64,000 nt of DNA from Xanthoparmelia taractica (lineage: Eukaryota; Ascomycota; Lecanoromycetes; Lecanorales; Parmeliaceae), in the NCBI GenBank assembly GCA_033085395.1, contig JANQBS010000051.1, positions 62,001-126,000 of the forward strand, read 5' to 3'. The translations under genes were made by a program, and so were the position numbers. Positions 31,666-42,889 of this stretch are shown here, piece by piece; position 1 is the first letter of the stretch; every line of letters begins with the position of its first letter. The notes beneath the pieces are model-generated. The model saw only the letters and a list, made by a program, of their open reading frames with translations, ran no database searches and was not told the DNA's origin.

Positions 31666-33551
31666 TTTGTACGCCGGGGGGAGGGGGGGGGGGCGGGGGG
31701 TGAGTGTTCAGAGGGTATGCTTGTTTATGTTCGGTTGATGTTTATCTGAAGGTTAGGGTTGAGTTTGGGGCGTCGAGGGGGAAGAGGAAGCGGTGTGGTT
31801 GGAGTGAAAAGGAAGAAGTTTGGAGGCATGCAAGATTGAATCATATTCGATGAATATTCAACCCGAGACCATTGAATGATTGATTGATTTTTTTTTTTTT
31901 TGATGATCGAGGGTTTACAGTTAGCTATGATTCGAAGATGTATTTGGATAGGTAAGGTAGGTATAAGGTAAGGTATAGAGTAGGTATAGACATGAAAAAT
32001 GGGCGGGAAAAAAGAAGGTAAGGTGGCAGCCCCACGTCGGATTCTCGAATGAATGCGATTAAGATTCCCATCAGCCACAACTCCTCAATATTACTTGGTC
32101 CATCACCCAATCGCTCGCTCTTCGTGGCGAATAATGATGCTTCTCACCTTCTATATAAATGTTAATATAATAAATAATTTTCCATCTTTTAGCTCAGCTC
32201 AGTTCATCCCCACCGTCGGATCAAGAATGCATTCTACGATGGGTTTGATGATGGTATTATCATTGATAGATAAGCTAGTTTAGAGCCTCGCCCGGTCTTT
32301 CGGCGACAGCGTCTGTATGAGTACTAGAATGCCCCCTCTTCTCGGAGTTGCTTACGAAAACCAATGAAATAAGTCAAAGCTCCTTTGGCCGAAATCTTCA
32401 ATATTTCCACATATTCGGCTTGTTCCATACCTTTACGTAGGTGAAAAAAAGCCTGCTGCGATCAGCCGACGGCGAGGCACGCGATCATCCGATCTCGTGC
32501 CGTTTCAAAAGTCTACATTCCTACGATACACAGAGTTATACAACCAGATACCCATGAACTCCCCTCTAATGCGCCAATCGAGTGCCGCCAACTTATGACT
32601 CGTTCAGCAGCCGGCAAGCTGCCGTCAGGGTCTATTCTGGCCCTGACCCAGCTATCGATCGAAAAGTATCTTGACCTCTTTTGCCTAGAATTTGCCCAGA
32701 CCCTGCGTCTCTAGTGAATAAGCTGAGGGGCTGAATAACTGCATGTTGCGTCATGAAATGGAAAGTTCCATTCTCAACGGCTAGAATGCGACCCTTGGCG
32801 AGTTTCAAACATCGTAAATACTTGTTTTGTTCTTCCATGTTACCTCTGTTATTGGAAGGTGTTTGCTTCAATCGATGCCAAGAGTAGTATTTGGCAAGCC
32901 GCAGAATCTGTGCTTTTAGCAATAACCCGTAAATCAATCATCTCGTCGCCTGCAGATTGTTTTAACTTCAGCCTGCTCTCATCAAATCATCTTCTCCCTT
33001 CTCTCATCCTGCTTACCGACCCTTACAAATCCTTCATCTCCCGCCAAGGTAGTTGGTTCGCCACCACCACCACCACCAGCAGTACCGACCTCAACCTCGA
33101 AGGCGGTGGCGGAGGAAGAGGATCAAATGTGTTATCCGTAAAACATGAAGGGCCCATTATGCAGTTGACTGGATGGAGAGAATGCTCAGCGTAATGCAAA
33201 TCAGTAATCCCCCATGCCTATGGTATCGAATTCTGCAAAATGTCGATACCATTCGGATTGCTGTCGTCGCATCCGAGCTTCGTATTTTTTTCCGGAGAAT
33301 TTTGTGTTCTCACCATGCAAGTAACATGTTATGCATGGACCTTACCCATCCAGTGCAAATCAGTCCAGACGTACCTTAGCTACCGTACCTACTTCAGCAC
33401 AGCAATTGTCGTAGTTCGTATGGTAGCCTAAAGTCACCATCCTCTACTCTACACTGGTGGGCGGCTCTTGCACCAGTTGCACCTAACCTGACCGAAAGAA
33501 ACCCACCCTCCCTCCACCACATCCACAAACCACCCAGCCTCTTTATCATCA
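31666..33551. other. Intergenic, no gene seen
   Basis: Promoter of the Zn2Cys6 gene on the left. Contains a G run at 31678-31700, a T run near 31890, CACCACCAC repeats near 33060 and CT-rich DNA leading into the next gene. Frames at 32632-32937 and 32859-33194 carry no domain. Confidence 0.5.
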
Positions 33552-34421
33552 ATGTCCCCCTCTCCCTCCCCCTCCTCTCCCTCCCCTTCTCTCCCCTCTC
33601 ACCCTTCTCAACCCTCTTTTCAACCTCACCCCACACCCTCCTCTCAACCTCACCCTTCTCACCCCATACCCTCTTCTCAACCCCAACTACAATCTCAACC
33701 TCCCCCCTCTCAACCCCACCCTTCTCACCCCCCTCCCCCCTCTCAGTCTCCTAAGATCAAAATCCACACCTACCACTGCCTCTGCGCGACCCTCCTCCTC
33801 GCAACCCCCTACCCCCTCCCCTCCCTCCCCCGCCGCGCCCCACCAGCTCTAGACCGCGCATACATATTGCCGTTACCGCCGCTCTCGTCATCATCATCGG
33901 CATCGCGCGCCGCTTCCCGACTTGCCCGACTCGAAACACTGAATGGGATCCAAGTACACGATAGCAGCAATACTGCGGCGGAAGGGGGAGAAGAAGGAGT
34001 AAGAAGAGAAGGAAGAATAGGAGAAGGGGTGGGAAGAGAAGGGGGTGAAGGAGTCGGAAGAGAAGGGGAAGAAGAAGAGAATGGAATGGTACCACCGCTA
34101 CCAAGTCTCCCAACACCCTCCCTCCGCCCCGTCCGCAAAATCCAAATAGTGAGGCGGCAGGACGGGTTCGAGAAGAGGAAAGTGTGGCGGTGTGGACGGT
34201 GTGGGGTGGGTGTTGGTTATGAGATTTTGGCTGAGGCGAAGCCGAAGGCTCAGGCGCAGGGGGGTGGTCAGGAAATGGGAACGGGAACGGGGAAGGATTA
34301 TAGGGGGGATAAAGAAGGGGGGAAAGAAGGGGAAAGGGAGAGAGGGAGGGTGATGTATTTGTTCCCGGGGGGATTGGTGGAGACGGGGGAGATTGGGGGG
34401 GGAGAGGAGGAGGGAGGATAG
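33552..34421 (+). CDS. STEEP1 (UPF0428/CXorf56) family protein
   Basis: The family is conserved across eukaryotes: human STEEP1 aids STING exit from the ER and also associates with spliceosomes. The single exon encodes 289 aa from the ATG at 33552. The first ~70 residues are an almost pure Ser/Pro/His/Gln tail. The family core is split by low-complexity insertions: KIHTYHCLCATLLLATPYPLPSLPRRAPP ... AYILPLPP, then after ~70 Gly/Glu/Arg-rich residues IVRRQDGFEKRKVWRCGRCGVGVGYEI, and finally YLFPGGLVETGE. The CLC and CGRC cysteine pairs fit the zinc-ribbon-like core. Since fungi lack STING, a splicing-related role is more likely (inference). DNA composition flips from pyrimidine-rich to purine-rich within the gene. 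Confidence 0.78.
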   Translation: MSPSPSPSSPSPSLPSHPSQPSFQPHPTPSSQPHPSHPIPSSQPQLQSQPPPSQPHPSHPPPPSQSPKIKIHTYHCLCATLLLATPYPLPSLPRRAPPALDRAYILPLPPLSSSSSASRAASRLARLETLNGIQVHDSSNTAAEGGEEGVRREGRIGEGVGREGGEGVGREGEEEENGMVPPLPSLPTPSLRPVRKIQIVRRQDGFEKRKVWRCGRCGVGVGYEILAEAKPKAQAQGGGQEMGTGTGKDYRGDKEGGKEGERERGRVMYLFPGGLVETGEIGGGEEEGG

Positions 34422-34737
34422 GGGGGTAAGGAAGGCAATGGGGGGAAGGGTGATGGGTTCATGGGCTAAGGGGGACGGACTACGATCAAGGAAGGGCGCA
34501 AGATGTATTTGATTGATTGGGCTACTGTGTTTCTCGATCTTATTTCCAGCGCTCGAAAGGCAAAGGAGAAAGGACGAACATGTCCGTTTCCGGGCCACGC
34601 CACGCCACGCCAGGCATCGACTCGACTCGACTTCTGCACCGAGAAACAGAGAAAATAACAACAACGCCTGACATATGTGGATGGATGCTTGATGGTAGGA
34701 ATGGCGAAAGGGAGCGGTCGAGAGAGAGAGCCCCGTC
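34422..34737. other. Convergent 3' flanks
   Basis: Between the STEEP1-family gene and the light-chain gene. Purine-rich at the left, with GCCACGCCACGCCACGCCAG tandem units near 34594. No gene. Confidence 0.6.
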
Positions 34738-35709
34738 TCAATTGGCGAGGATAGTCCGAACCAGGTCTAAGACATCTCTTGTCAGCTAGATGCTTCCTTC
34801 CACAGGAGATGCGAAGGTCAAGAAATACCAGTATAATTAATCTCCCCACTACTCGTATCCACCGCCTTCAACAGCTCGTCCACCTCATCATCACTCATCT
34901 TCTCCCCCAGATTCGTCAAAACTGCGCGCACACGTTCCGTCAGCAACTCTCACTCATACAATCCCAACAATCCCTCTCTCCCTCCCTCCTATAGCCCGCC
35001 CGCACGCCCACACGCACCCACACACGCCCACACGCACGGCCGAACCAACTAACAGCCGAGTCGACAGAAGGAAGGAAGGAGACAGAACATACTATATCGA
35101 AGCTGCCCGACGCCAATGAACCCCGTCATATCCTTATCAAACACCTGGAACCCCCGACAATATTCCTCCGGCTCGCCCGGGTCTCGGAACCCGCCTGGTC
35201 GGTTTAGGATTTTTTGGAAGGAATCGAAGTCGACTGTTCATATCACACACACACACACACATCATCGTTAGCCCAATGTCATGTCATGCCATCTCCACTT
35301 ATTCTTCCTCCTCCTCCTCCTCCTCCTCCTCCTCCTCCTCCTCCTCCCTCATCTTTAACAACAATAATAATAAAGCAAACAAACAAAGGAAAGAAGGAAT
35401 GGGTGTCCCTGCAACATGCATGCATGGATCGTACATACAATCACCCCCAACCCCCTTCTCCAACTCGTGTATCTCCGCCAACGTGGGATTCTGCCCGCAT
35501 GCGCGGAGGAGGTCGCCGAGCGATTGGAGGGCGACGCGCCCGTTGCCGCGCTTGTCGAAGAGGGCGAAGGCTTCTTTGTAGTTTGTTGATGCCTGTATTG
35601 GAAAAGGGGTTTGGTTATTAATCAGGAGATAGCAGATGGTGAAGAAGAGAGGAGGGGGGGGGCGAAGCTCGGGTGGAAAGATTGTTGTGCGGATATGTGT
35701 GCTTACCAT
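34738..35709 (-). CDS. Cdc4-type myosin essential light chain (EF-hand)
   Basis: A light chain for type II and V myosins, needed for the cytokinetic ring and septation. Five exons, 35709..35707, 35592..35439, 35233..35093, 34921..34829 and 34766..34738, give 139 aa, the same size as fission-yeast Cdc4. Exon 1 contributes only the ATG. EF-hand-like units: YKEAFALFDKRGNGRVALQSLGDLL; FDFDSFQKILNRPGGF; FQVFDKDMTGFIGVGQLRYIL; VDELLKAVDTSSGEINYTDLVRTIL. Most loops lack a full set of acidic calcium ligands, as expected of a light chain rather than calmodulin. Introns are 114, 205, 171 and 62 nt; the 205 nt one contains (CA)n and (TCC)n microsatellites. All junctions keep frame. Confidence 0.9.
35303..35348. 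repeat. (TCC)n microsatellite inside an intron
   Basis: About fifteen TCC units, within intron 2 of the light-chain gene. A (CA)n run lies in the same intron at 35244-35260. Confidence 0.95.
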
Positions 35710-36709
35710 GATTGGAGGAGTTGTGGAGGTTTGTGGGTTTTGTTGCTTGAGAGGGGAGGAGAGTATATGGATAGATGGGGATGGGGAATCGTAGTTTTAG
35801 TAAAGGTTAAGCTGTTTTGTATGAGGTGCTGCTGGTACGTAGAATGGATGTCTGGAGGGTTTGTTTACAATTGAGCTTTGGGTGTTTAGTGAGTTTGGCG
35901 GATGACTAAGCGATGCCAAGACTTCTCGGGAGCCAGGTCGACCTGTCCTCGTGTTGTGGTATCACCTTACCTGCAATAGAAGGATTACCAGTAATTCACC
36001 CGAGTGGTCTTTCTGACTGTGGTATTGCTATATTTCACAAGTTACGATATCACAGGCCTCTGAAACATAAAGAGCGTGACGTGGTATCTCAAATATTGCT
36101 TTCAGCATCTGCGATTTCCCCGTTGCGGTCTTGCGTTGGTTCTGTAGAGCTTGATATGAAAGCTTGGAACTTGGGTGCTTTTCCCTAAAAATTACTGTTA
36201 TTTGCGGTCTTTTCCAGTCGTGTCCACGGATTTTGGACGACAGGATGAAGTCGATTGGCATTTTGAAGCATTTGGCAGGTCCCACGTTTGTAAAATGTTT
36301 CCAGCGTTTCTAGAGCGTTTTTTTGTTTTGCTTGGCTGCTGCATGAAGCAGTCAAGATCTGGAGTTCATTAATTGAGAGGAAATCTAATTCAAGTGGCCG
36401 CGGGGTATAAAGCGATCTGTGTTGATAGAGAGATATTGGAGGTTCTGGTGTTTGCTAACAACTCGTGGGAAAAAAGCTGCTGTTCAATCCGAAAGGTCAT
36501 CATGCGATATTACGATTACTTAGCGGTGGCCGATCTACTCGATGGCACTCATAATGTGTTAAAGATTGTGACGATAGATTCGTCAAACAAGTCGATATTC
36601 AAGGATTGAGAGACATACAAGGACTACGATCTTCGAACTAAGCGTATCGCGGACATCTTTCTAGGACCTTAGAGGTGGCCTTTGATGATCACAGCCTTTG
36701 AATACGTAG
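35710..36709. other. Intergenic, light-chain promoter side
   Basis: No gene recognised; more AT-rich than its surroundings. Frames at 36028-36285 and 36373-36609 lack domains. Missing parts of the monooxygenase relic at 36710 were looked for and not found. Confidence 0.5.
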
Positions 36710-37178
36710 TCAACACCTTCTCGGAATATCGTACTAATCGGCGATGCCGTCCACTCTACGGTAAATTGTACGGCGCAGGGAGCGGCGACTGCAAAGCAAG
36801 CAGGAATTGTACTGGTGAACAACAATGGTGAAGCGGGAAAAGGCGACTTGACCCTCGCAGAAGCTGCCGAGCTGTACGAGCAAGAGCCGCACGCTGAAAC
36901 CATACGGTAAGCATCAAGTCAATTTCTCAATGGCCATGATATGGCAGCTTCCAGACAGACCAGAGCAACAAACCCATGACGAAGCCATGTCACCCGAGTC
37001 TTACACAGGAGAACATTTGGTTCGCTCTCCCAATCTTATTTGTGACCCAGCAATCATTCTTGAACTTTACGGGGACAAGCATGTTCGGATAGCAATAGCC
37101 AGGCTTCTCCAGCAGCGTGAGCCATCTGATCCCCAAGCAGGAGCCATGGAGGCGTTAGAACATAAGTACATGCTCTGA
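36710..37178 (+). pseudogene. Relic of an FAD-dependent (salicylate hydroxylase-like) monooxygenase
   Basis: Two adjoining fragments in different frames. 36710..36906 reads RNIVLIGDAVHSTVNCTAQGAATAKQAG and later ELYEQEPHAETIR, i.e. the second FAD-binding motif (normally GDAAHP then QGA) and the following helix. A GTAAGC donor stands exactly after it. 36948..37178 reads LPDRPEQQTHDEAM and PNLICDPAIILELYGD, matching the C-terminal end of such enzymes (DGPEQ-x-RD ... W-x-YD). The GD-x3-HP proline is replaced, and the obvious splice (36907..36947, 41 nt) does not restore frame. The N-terminal Rossmann half is absent. Best read as a decayed 3' gene fragment. Confidence 0.6.
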
Positions 37179-37262
37179 CTTCGGCCAACGCAGGAGAAGG
37201 CGCTACTATAGCTATTTCCATACCAAATACAATATCTTTCAATCATGCCGTCCATCAGGGTG

Positions 37263-38067
37263 TCATAGATCCATATCATCTTCATCCTCCTCACCAACAC
37301 CAATCCCATTGTCCCTCTCCTCGGCTTCCCTCTCGCGCCTACTCATCTCCTTACTTGCGCCAATCTTCCTCAGCCCATCCACGACACCCCCAATAAAAGC
37401 CCTCCCCTCCGCCACCTCCATCCCGCCTACTCCATTCATATTAACCTCCCTCCCTCCCTCCAGTACTGCCACACCAGCCCTCATCTTCGCCATTCGAACC
37501 TCCCGCAGATCCCGCATCAATCTCCTCACATTGTCAGGTTCGGGAATATCGTCATTTGCGGCTTCCAATAGCATCTCGCCTAATTCGAGCCAGTGGTAGG
37601 GTAGTGCGTCTGGTGGGGCGTTGGCTGTGGCGCTGGGTAGGAAGGGCGGGGAGGTGGTTGTATGGGGTGGTAAAGGCTGTGGCGGGGAGAAGGAGGGGGT
37701 TGATTTTTCGAAATCGAGGATCGAGAGGAGTGATGGGGGAGAGAGCCATGGTGGGGGCAGGATGTTGGCGCGGCGTTGGCGTTTGAGGAGGAGGGCAAGC
37801 CAGAGGGGGAGGGGGGTGCGGTGGGGAGGGTTGAGGGGTGCAATTGGTCCCTGTTCGCGGTAGGCTATTAGCAATTGATCCAACCATGAGCCGTAGCGGT
37901 AGATATCTTACAATCCATTGAAGAGAGGACAAGTTGTTGTGGGCTCAACTCACCCCAAGTAGTTCGAACCCCTCAAGCCGTTGGCGGGGAATAACCGTTA
38001 CCATCTCCATTTCGCAAACAAATGCAGTCTCAGGAGGAGTTAAGCCTGGTAGCAGTGGTAAGGCCAT
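37263..38067 (-). CDS. PSF2: GINS complex subunit Psf2
   Basis: Part of the GINS tetramer, which joins Cdc45 and MCM2-7 in the CMG replicative helicase. Exons 38067..37954 and 37850..37263 are separated by a 103 nt intron (GTGAGT...CAG) in phase 0, giving 233 aa. The N terminus MALPLLPGLTPPETAFVCEMEMVTVIPRQRLEGFELLG and the junction into GPIAPLNPPHRTPLPLWLALLLKRQRRANILPPPWL are diagnostic. A further conserved block is LPYHWLELGEMLLEAANDDIPEP ... LRDLREVRMAKMRAG. The C-terminal extension is acidic (EEDEDDMDL). A Pro/Ser-rich insertion (about residues 90-120) is not seen in yeast Psf2. The start is 206 bp from the ALG10 start on the other strand. Confidence 0.95.
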
Positions 38068-38273
38068 TATGTAAAGTACCCAAAATGAAGAAGTTACGCA
38101 TGAGATTGAAACTCGAGGACTCGCGTACTATAAAACATTGTCAACCGGCGCTACGCGTGACAATTTCCGATTCTGGAAGCCACACTGGTCTAATACATTC
38201 TTTCTCAACTGAGATTTTCATTTCTCTTTATCGAGAAACTAGAAATGCAAGCTAAGCCTACTACTCCCGAGTG
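38068..38273. promoter_or_regulatory. Shared divergent promoter PSF2/ALG10
   Basis: Only 206 bp separate the two start codons, so both core promoters must lie here. No named operator recognised. Confidence 0.6.
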
Positions 38274-40339
38274 ATGGCGGGGTTTATTGCATCGTTGATC
38301 CTCTGGAGCTTTGCCATTACGCTTGTAGCTCTTACGGCTACCTACTGGTCTGGCCGGATCAATGCCATTGTGCCTGAGCCATACCTCGTAAGATTGCCTA
38401 CCGATCCTCGAATAATACTCATGCAAGCAGGATGAAGTGTTTCATGTCGGGCAAGCACAGGCCTATCTCCGCGGTCGATGGGACATCTGGGACCCCAAGT
38501 TGACTACTCCTCCTGGCCTGTAGGTTTCATCGAGTGCTGGTATGGCATTATCGAGGACTAATTCTGTTAAACAGGTATCTTGTCTCATGGGCCCTGATAA
38601 AATCACGCCTAGCTTTGGATTTTCGACATGTCTTGACTTCCAACCTGACTGATGCTTCGGCCTTGCGTTCTACCAATTGGGGCGGTAGTATATTACTTGC
38701 TTGGCTGGTACGCTCGCTTCTGCTTCTCAATATAGAAGTGCATGATGGGAAGTGTGAAGGAAAGCATGAGTCCAACGTAAAATGCAAGCGTTGCCCTAAG
38801 TGGGCTGAATGGGAGTTAATTCATACTACCATCAACGTCTATCTGTTTCCACCCTTATTCTTCTTCTATGGACTTTATTACACAGACGTCTTATCAGCAC
38901 TTTCTGTGCTGTATGCCTATCGATCCCATCTCGCAAGGCAACATGTCAGAGTCATGTTTGCAGGTCTTGTGTCTTTACTCTTCCGGCAGACCAACATATT
39001 CTGGGTCTCTGTCTTTCTGGGAGGTCTCGAAATATGCAGGACGGTACCAAAAGGTCGACCAGACATTGAGTTTCCAAGTCATCCTAACTTTTACGACGTC
39101 ATTGAGGGAAGCTGGCAACATGCTTCAGCGTATGATCCACTCATCAGCCAGGCGTGCTTTGAAGGTCATAATGGCACGGCGGAGATGCATAATTCCTGCT
39201 GACCTACTTCTTTAGACTACATTAAGACGGGCATTTCTTACGCTATTGCTGGGCTAGCCAACCTCTCAATGGTAATGTGGTCAATGAGTCCGTATCTTGT
39301 CATACTTTGCGCATTTTTGGAATTTGTTGTTTGGAATGGCGGTGTCGTTCTAGGTACGCAACGTTCAATCTGTTTCTTGTCGTGGTTCTCACATCTTTCA
39401 GGAGACAAGGAGAACCATGTTGCATCGATACATCTTACACAGATGATCTACATCTGGCCGTACTTTGTCTTCTTCTCCTGGCCTCTTCTCTATCGTCATT
39501 ACCTACCCGAGACTGTACGACCCCTTTCCTATCCTGCTCGGTGCCCGCGAAAGGCGATCATCTGTACCACAATGGCAGTCATGTTAGTCGTAGTCCGCTA
39601 CAACACCATCGTACATCCTTTCACACTTGCCGATAACCGCCACTACATGTTCTACGTCTTCCGCATCCTTCTCCGCCATCCATCTATAAAGTATCTTGCT
39701 GTCCCAATTTATATTAGCTGTGCTTGGGGAACCTTCACCGCTCTTGGCGGGCTGCCCACCGCGAGACAGGCAACTCAACAAGGACCTGGCAGCAGGAAGA
39801 GAAAATTACCTGGTGAGGAATCGTTTCCACCTTCACCCCAGCTGGATCTCAGCCCCATGAAAAGATCAAAGTCTCAGGAGAGCGGCCTGTCATTCTCACC
39901 GCCACCGGCTTTCAGCCCGAGAACGACAGAGATCCTGCAGCAGAATGGCATTCCTCCACCGCCACCAGAAAAGCAAAGGAAGCATGTTTTGGGTCATCGA
40001 GCAAGCTTCATCCTTATCTGGCTTCTCGCAACGGCATTCTCGCTAATTACAACGCCGCTCGTTGAACCAAGATATCTGATTGTGCCGTGGTTGATATGGC
40101 GGCTTCACATGGCGATTCCGCGTCCAGAGGAAGAGTATACACCCGTACCGGGGCCAGATACTATCAGACCGAAGCTTTTCGAGGCGCTTAAAGCAGCACT
40201 TTACAAGCGGCATGATCACCGTCTCTGGTTTGAGACAATATGGTTTCTCACAGTCAACATGGCTACTGGATACATGTTCCTGTACAGGGGCTTCGCATGG
40301 CCGCAGGAACCGGGCAGGGTGCAGAGATTCATGTGGTGA
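38274..40339 (+). CDS. ALG10: Dol-P-Glc: Glc2Man9GlcNAc2-PP-Dol alpha-1,2-glucosyltransferase (ALG10/Die2)
   Basis: Adds the last glucose to the lipid-linked N-glycan precursor in the ER membrane. Exons 38274..38387, 38431..38519, 38575..39164, 39216..39353 and 39402..40339 give 622 aa in frame; introns are 43-55 nt. The lumenal catalytic signature DEVFHVGQAQAYLRGRWDIWDPKLTTPPGL is read across exon 2. Later family blocks are LLFRQTNIFWVSVFLGG, HLTQMIYIWPYFVFFSWPLL and HPFTLADNRHYMFYVFRI. About ten or more hydrophobic segments fit the GT-C fold. A ~70-residue basic, Ser/Pro-rich insert (GSRKRKLPGEESFPPSPQ...) sits before the last TMs, in a loop. The C terminus is EPGRVQRFMW, typical of fungal ALG10 proteins. 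Confidence 0.93.
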
Positions 40340-41436
40340 ATACGATGTATGAGTAGAGGAAGATCACCGTGCTCTAGTGGAGCTTTGACCGGAGTCCAAA
40401 CAAAGATTATGTATTAGTTACCTTGTATCGCTGTGTATGCTAAAAGAAAGGGTCACGACGTTCTGTTACTGAAGCGCTAAAGCATCACCCGCTTGCCTAG
40501 AACGATAAGTAGGAGTGGTCGCTGGAAATGGTTGCTGATCTTAGTCAACGGTGCCCCTGCAGCCAGCACTCTCGCGGCCGTCACATCCCGTGGATGTTCT
40601 GATGCTCAGTTTCCCCCAGATTGAGCGGCTTCACAAATACTCGGAACCTGCAACCTTTGCCTTAACAATCTTTTCCTCCATCATCTTCAACCACTTTCCC
40701 TGCCCGCCTCTTTTACCTCTCAATCTTTCTTCTATACTTCCATAGACAGTGCGCGAACGCTTCTTAGACGTCCCAGATATTCTTCAAGGAGGCTCTAGAC
40801 TTCCTTTGACGTACCTTCAAGTGTAGTAGTGAAAGAGCAAGCGCTGTTTGAATGAGAGTCGGGCGACTGAACCCTCATGTATGAAAGCAAACTACCTGTA
40901 ACCTCATCCTGCATCATGACCAGGTCAGAATGCGTAGGAAACTCTGCTCAATGGAACGGGCACATATTCTTCCGAGGTTTGGGGAGTACAATCGTTGCAC
41001 ATGATTGGTAGGGCTTAGCTATCCTCAGCTGCACGATTACACGTGACCAGCCCTAACCCTATTTTTCTTTTTTCGGAGGTTCCGAGGCCGGCGACGACAT
41101 TTCTTTTCACTGCATTGATGCTTTTGCTCAGGTAATAACCCCCCTGGTGCCCCTAATCTTTCCGTTGCTATCACCGGCATCTTCAAGTAAGGCTTCATTT
41201 TGACCCGGATACTTTTAGGCAACTGCGAACATTCTGACTTCGAATAGTCCTTGATGGCGTTGTATGCGGCCTTCTCGGGTAGTATATCTAGTAAATGAAA
41301 TGCAGCATCGATCTAGTAGTACTGTTGGATTGATTAGTAACTTTCATTTGTTGCAGGATTCCCATGTGTCCCGAGAGTGTCTTCCCAATGCTGGCCTTAA
41401 CCCTGCAGCTTGGAGTTTGACTGACTGACGGTCATC
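40340..41436. other. Intergenic, ALG10 3' flank and transporter promoter
   Basis: No gene. Contains a short telomere-like CCAGCCCTAACCCTA at 41047-41061 and a 16 bp word (ACCCCCCTGGTGCCCC, 41138-41153) that recurs exactly at 50269-50284. Confidence 0.5.
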
Positions 41437-42877
41437 ATGGCTTCAATACGAATGTCTAATCTTTCACAGCTCGGCGCTCCAGTCGTATTAGAGGCAGATA
41501 ATGCTTCTCCAGCTATGGCTGAGCAGAGTACTCATACTGCTCCAGCTTCCAAAACGTCAGTTTGTCTCCGTCCCGTCCAATTGGACCAAATCTCAGCGAA
41601 CATATAGGCGAGCGATCCTTATCGTGGTGTCTTCATTTACCCTCACATTGACGGCTTGTGGTTTGAATTTCGCCTTTGGCGTATATCAAGAACTCTACGA
41701 ATCACTCGACGGGCCCTTCGCTGATGCAACCGCGGCGCAAATTGACTTGATAGGGACGCTGAGTGTTTCTCTTATGACTATCGGCGCGCCGTATGCGTCT
41801 GCCTGGACTAAATCTTACTCACCCAGGACTATCATATCGATTGGTGCCATGCTATTCGGTCTTGCGAACGTCTTGGCATCCTTCAGTCAGGCTCTGTGGC
41901 AGTTCATTCTCACGCAAGGGTTGCTTCTCGGATGTGGTACGTGCCTGGCTTACATCCCTGCCGTGACGGTCGCGCCGGGATGGTTCAAGGAAAGAAGAGG
42001 GCTGGCGATGGGGATTGTTCTGAGTGGCACTGGTATTGGTGGTGCTTTATGGGCTCCGGTCTTGAGAGCACTCAATGCCGGTATTGGATTCAGAAACACT
42101 CTGCGTCTTACTGGGGGTTTGTCTTTCGTGCTCATCACAGCGTCTGGCTGGGTACTGAAATGGCATCCTGAGATTGAATCGCGAAATCGACTGGAAGCGT
42201 CGCCTGGGCAATCTAGACTCCGTCCTCCGCTTGCTAATTGGCAGGTCGTGCGGAGTCGCATGTTCTTCGCTCAGGCCAGTGGTGCAGTTCTTCAGGCTGC
42301 TGCTTACTACACCCCTGTCTACTTCATTTCGACGTATGCGCGAACCCTTGGGTATAGCCCAACGGCAGGAGCGAATTTCATAGCGCTAAGCAATGGAACC
42401 AGCGCGTGTGGAAAAGTGCTCCTGGGCTACTTTGCTGACCGCTATGGACGCTTGAATGTACTGCTTCTATGCACACTTCTTAGTGCGATATCAACGCTTG
42501 CGCTATGGTTACCCTCAACCCTGGCGACGAATAGCAACACCGCAATGGCTTCATTCGCCGGCTACGTCGTCCTATACAGCGTCACTGCCGGGGCATACGT
42601 CTCGCTTTTCCCCACAGTTCTCGTTGAATTGTTTGGAGTCCAGCATTTCGCTAGCGTTAATGGGCTGCTTTATATGCTTCGCGGACTTGGTACTCTAATT
42701 GGCACGCCCGGTGCTGGGGCTCTCATTCGCAATAGTTCGGAAGTTGCGGTTCATTCTAAATCGGCGTTTAAGAGCCCGAGCTTGTTGATTGGGTGTATAT
42801 TGACTGGCGCTACACTCGGCTGTTTGTGGGTCCGGATCGAAGCAATGCAGCAGCCAGGCAGCCGATGGATAAAATAG
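41437..42877 (+). CDS. MFS monocarboxylate-porter-like transporter
   Basis: A fungal MCT-type carrier, probably for a carboxylate or other small metabolite across the plasma membrane. The preferred model is exon 41437..41555 plus 41608..42877 (52 nt intron, GTCAGT...TATAG), 462 aa. It gives a polar N-terminal tail, then RAILIVVSSFTLTLTACGLNFAFGVYQELYE. An unspliced reading from the ATG at 41501 is also open (458 aa) but yields an unusual start. Family text: APGWFKERRGLAMGIVLSGTGIGGALWAP (loop 4-5/TM5), GYFADRYGRLNVLL (between TM8 and TM9) and VNGLLYMLRGLGTLIGTPGAGAL. About twelve TMs. There is no neighbouring pathway gene to suggest a substrate. Confidence 0.88.
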
Positions 42878-42889
42878 GAAAGGGTCAAG

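Noticed and set aside
33757..34138. Two minus-strand Leu/Pro-rich frames that look like membrane proteins
   Set aside because: They arise from the purine-rich coding strand of the STEEP1-family gene; the hydrophobicity is only the complement of Gly/Glu/Arg codons.
41047..41061. Interstitial telomere
   Set aside because: Only about two TTAGGG-type units; too short to call a telomere or fusion point, so kept only as part of the shared-word observation.
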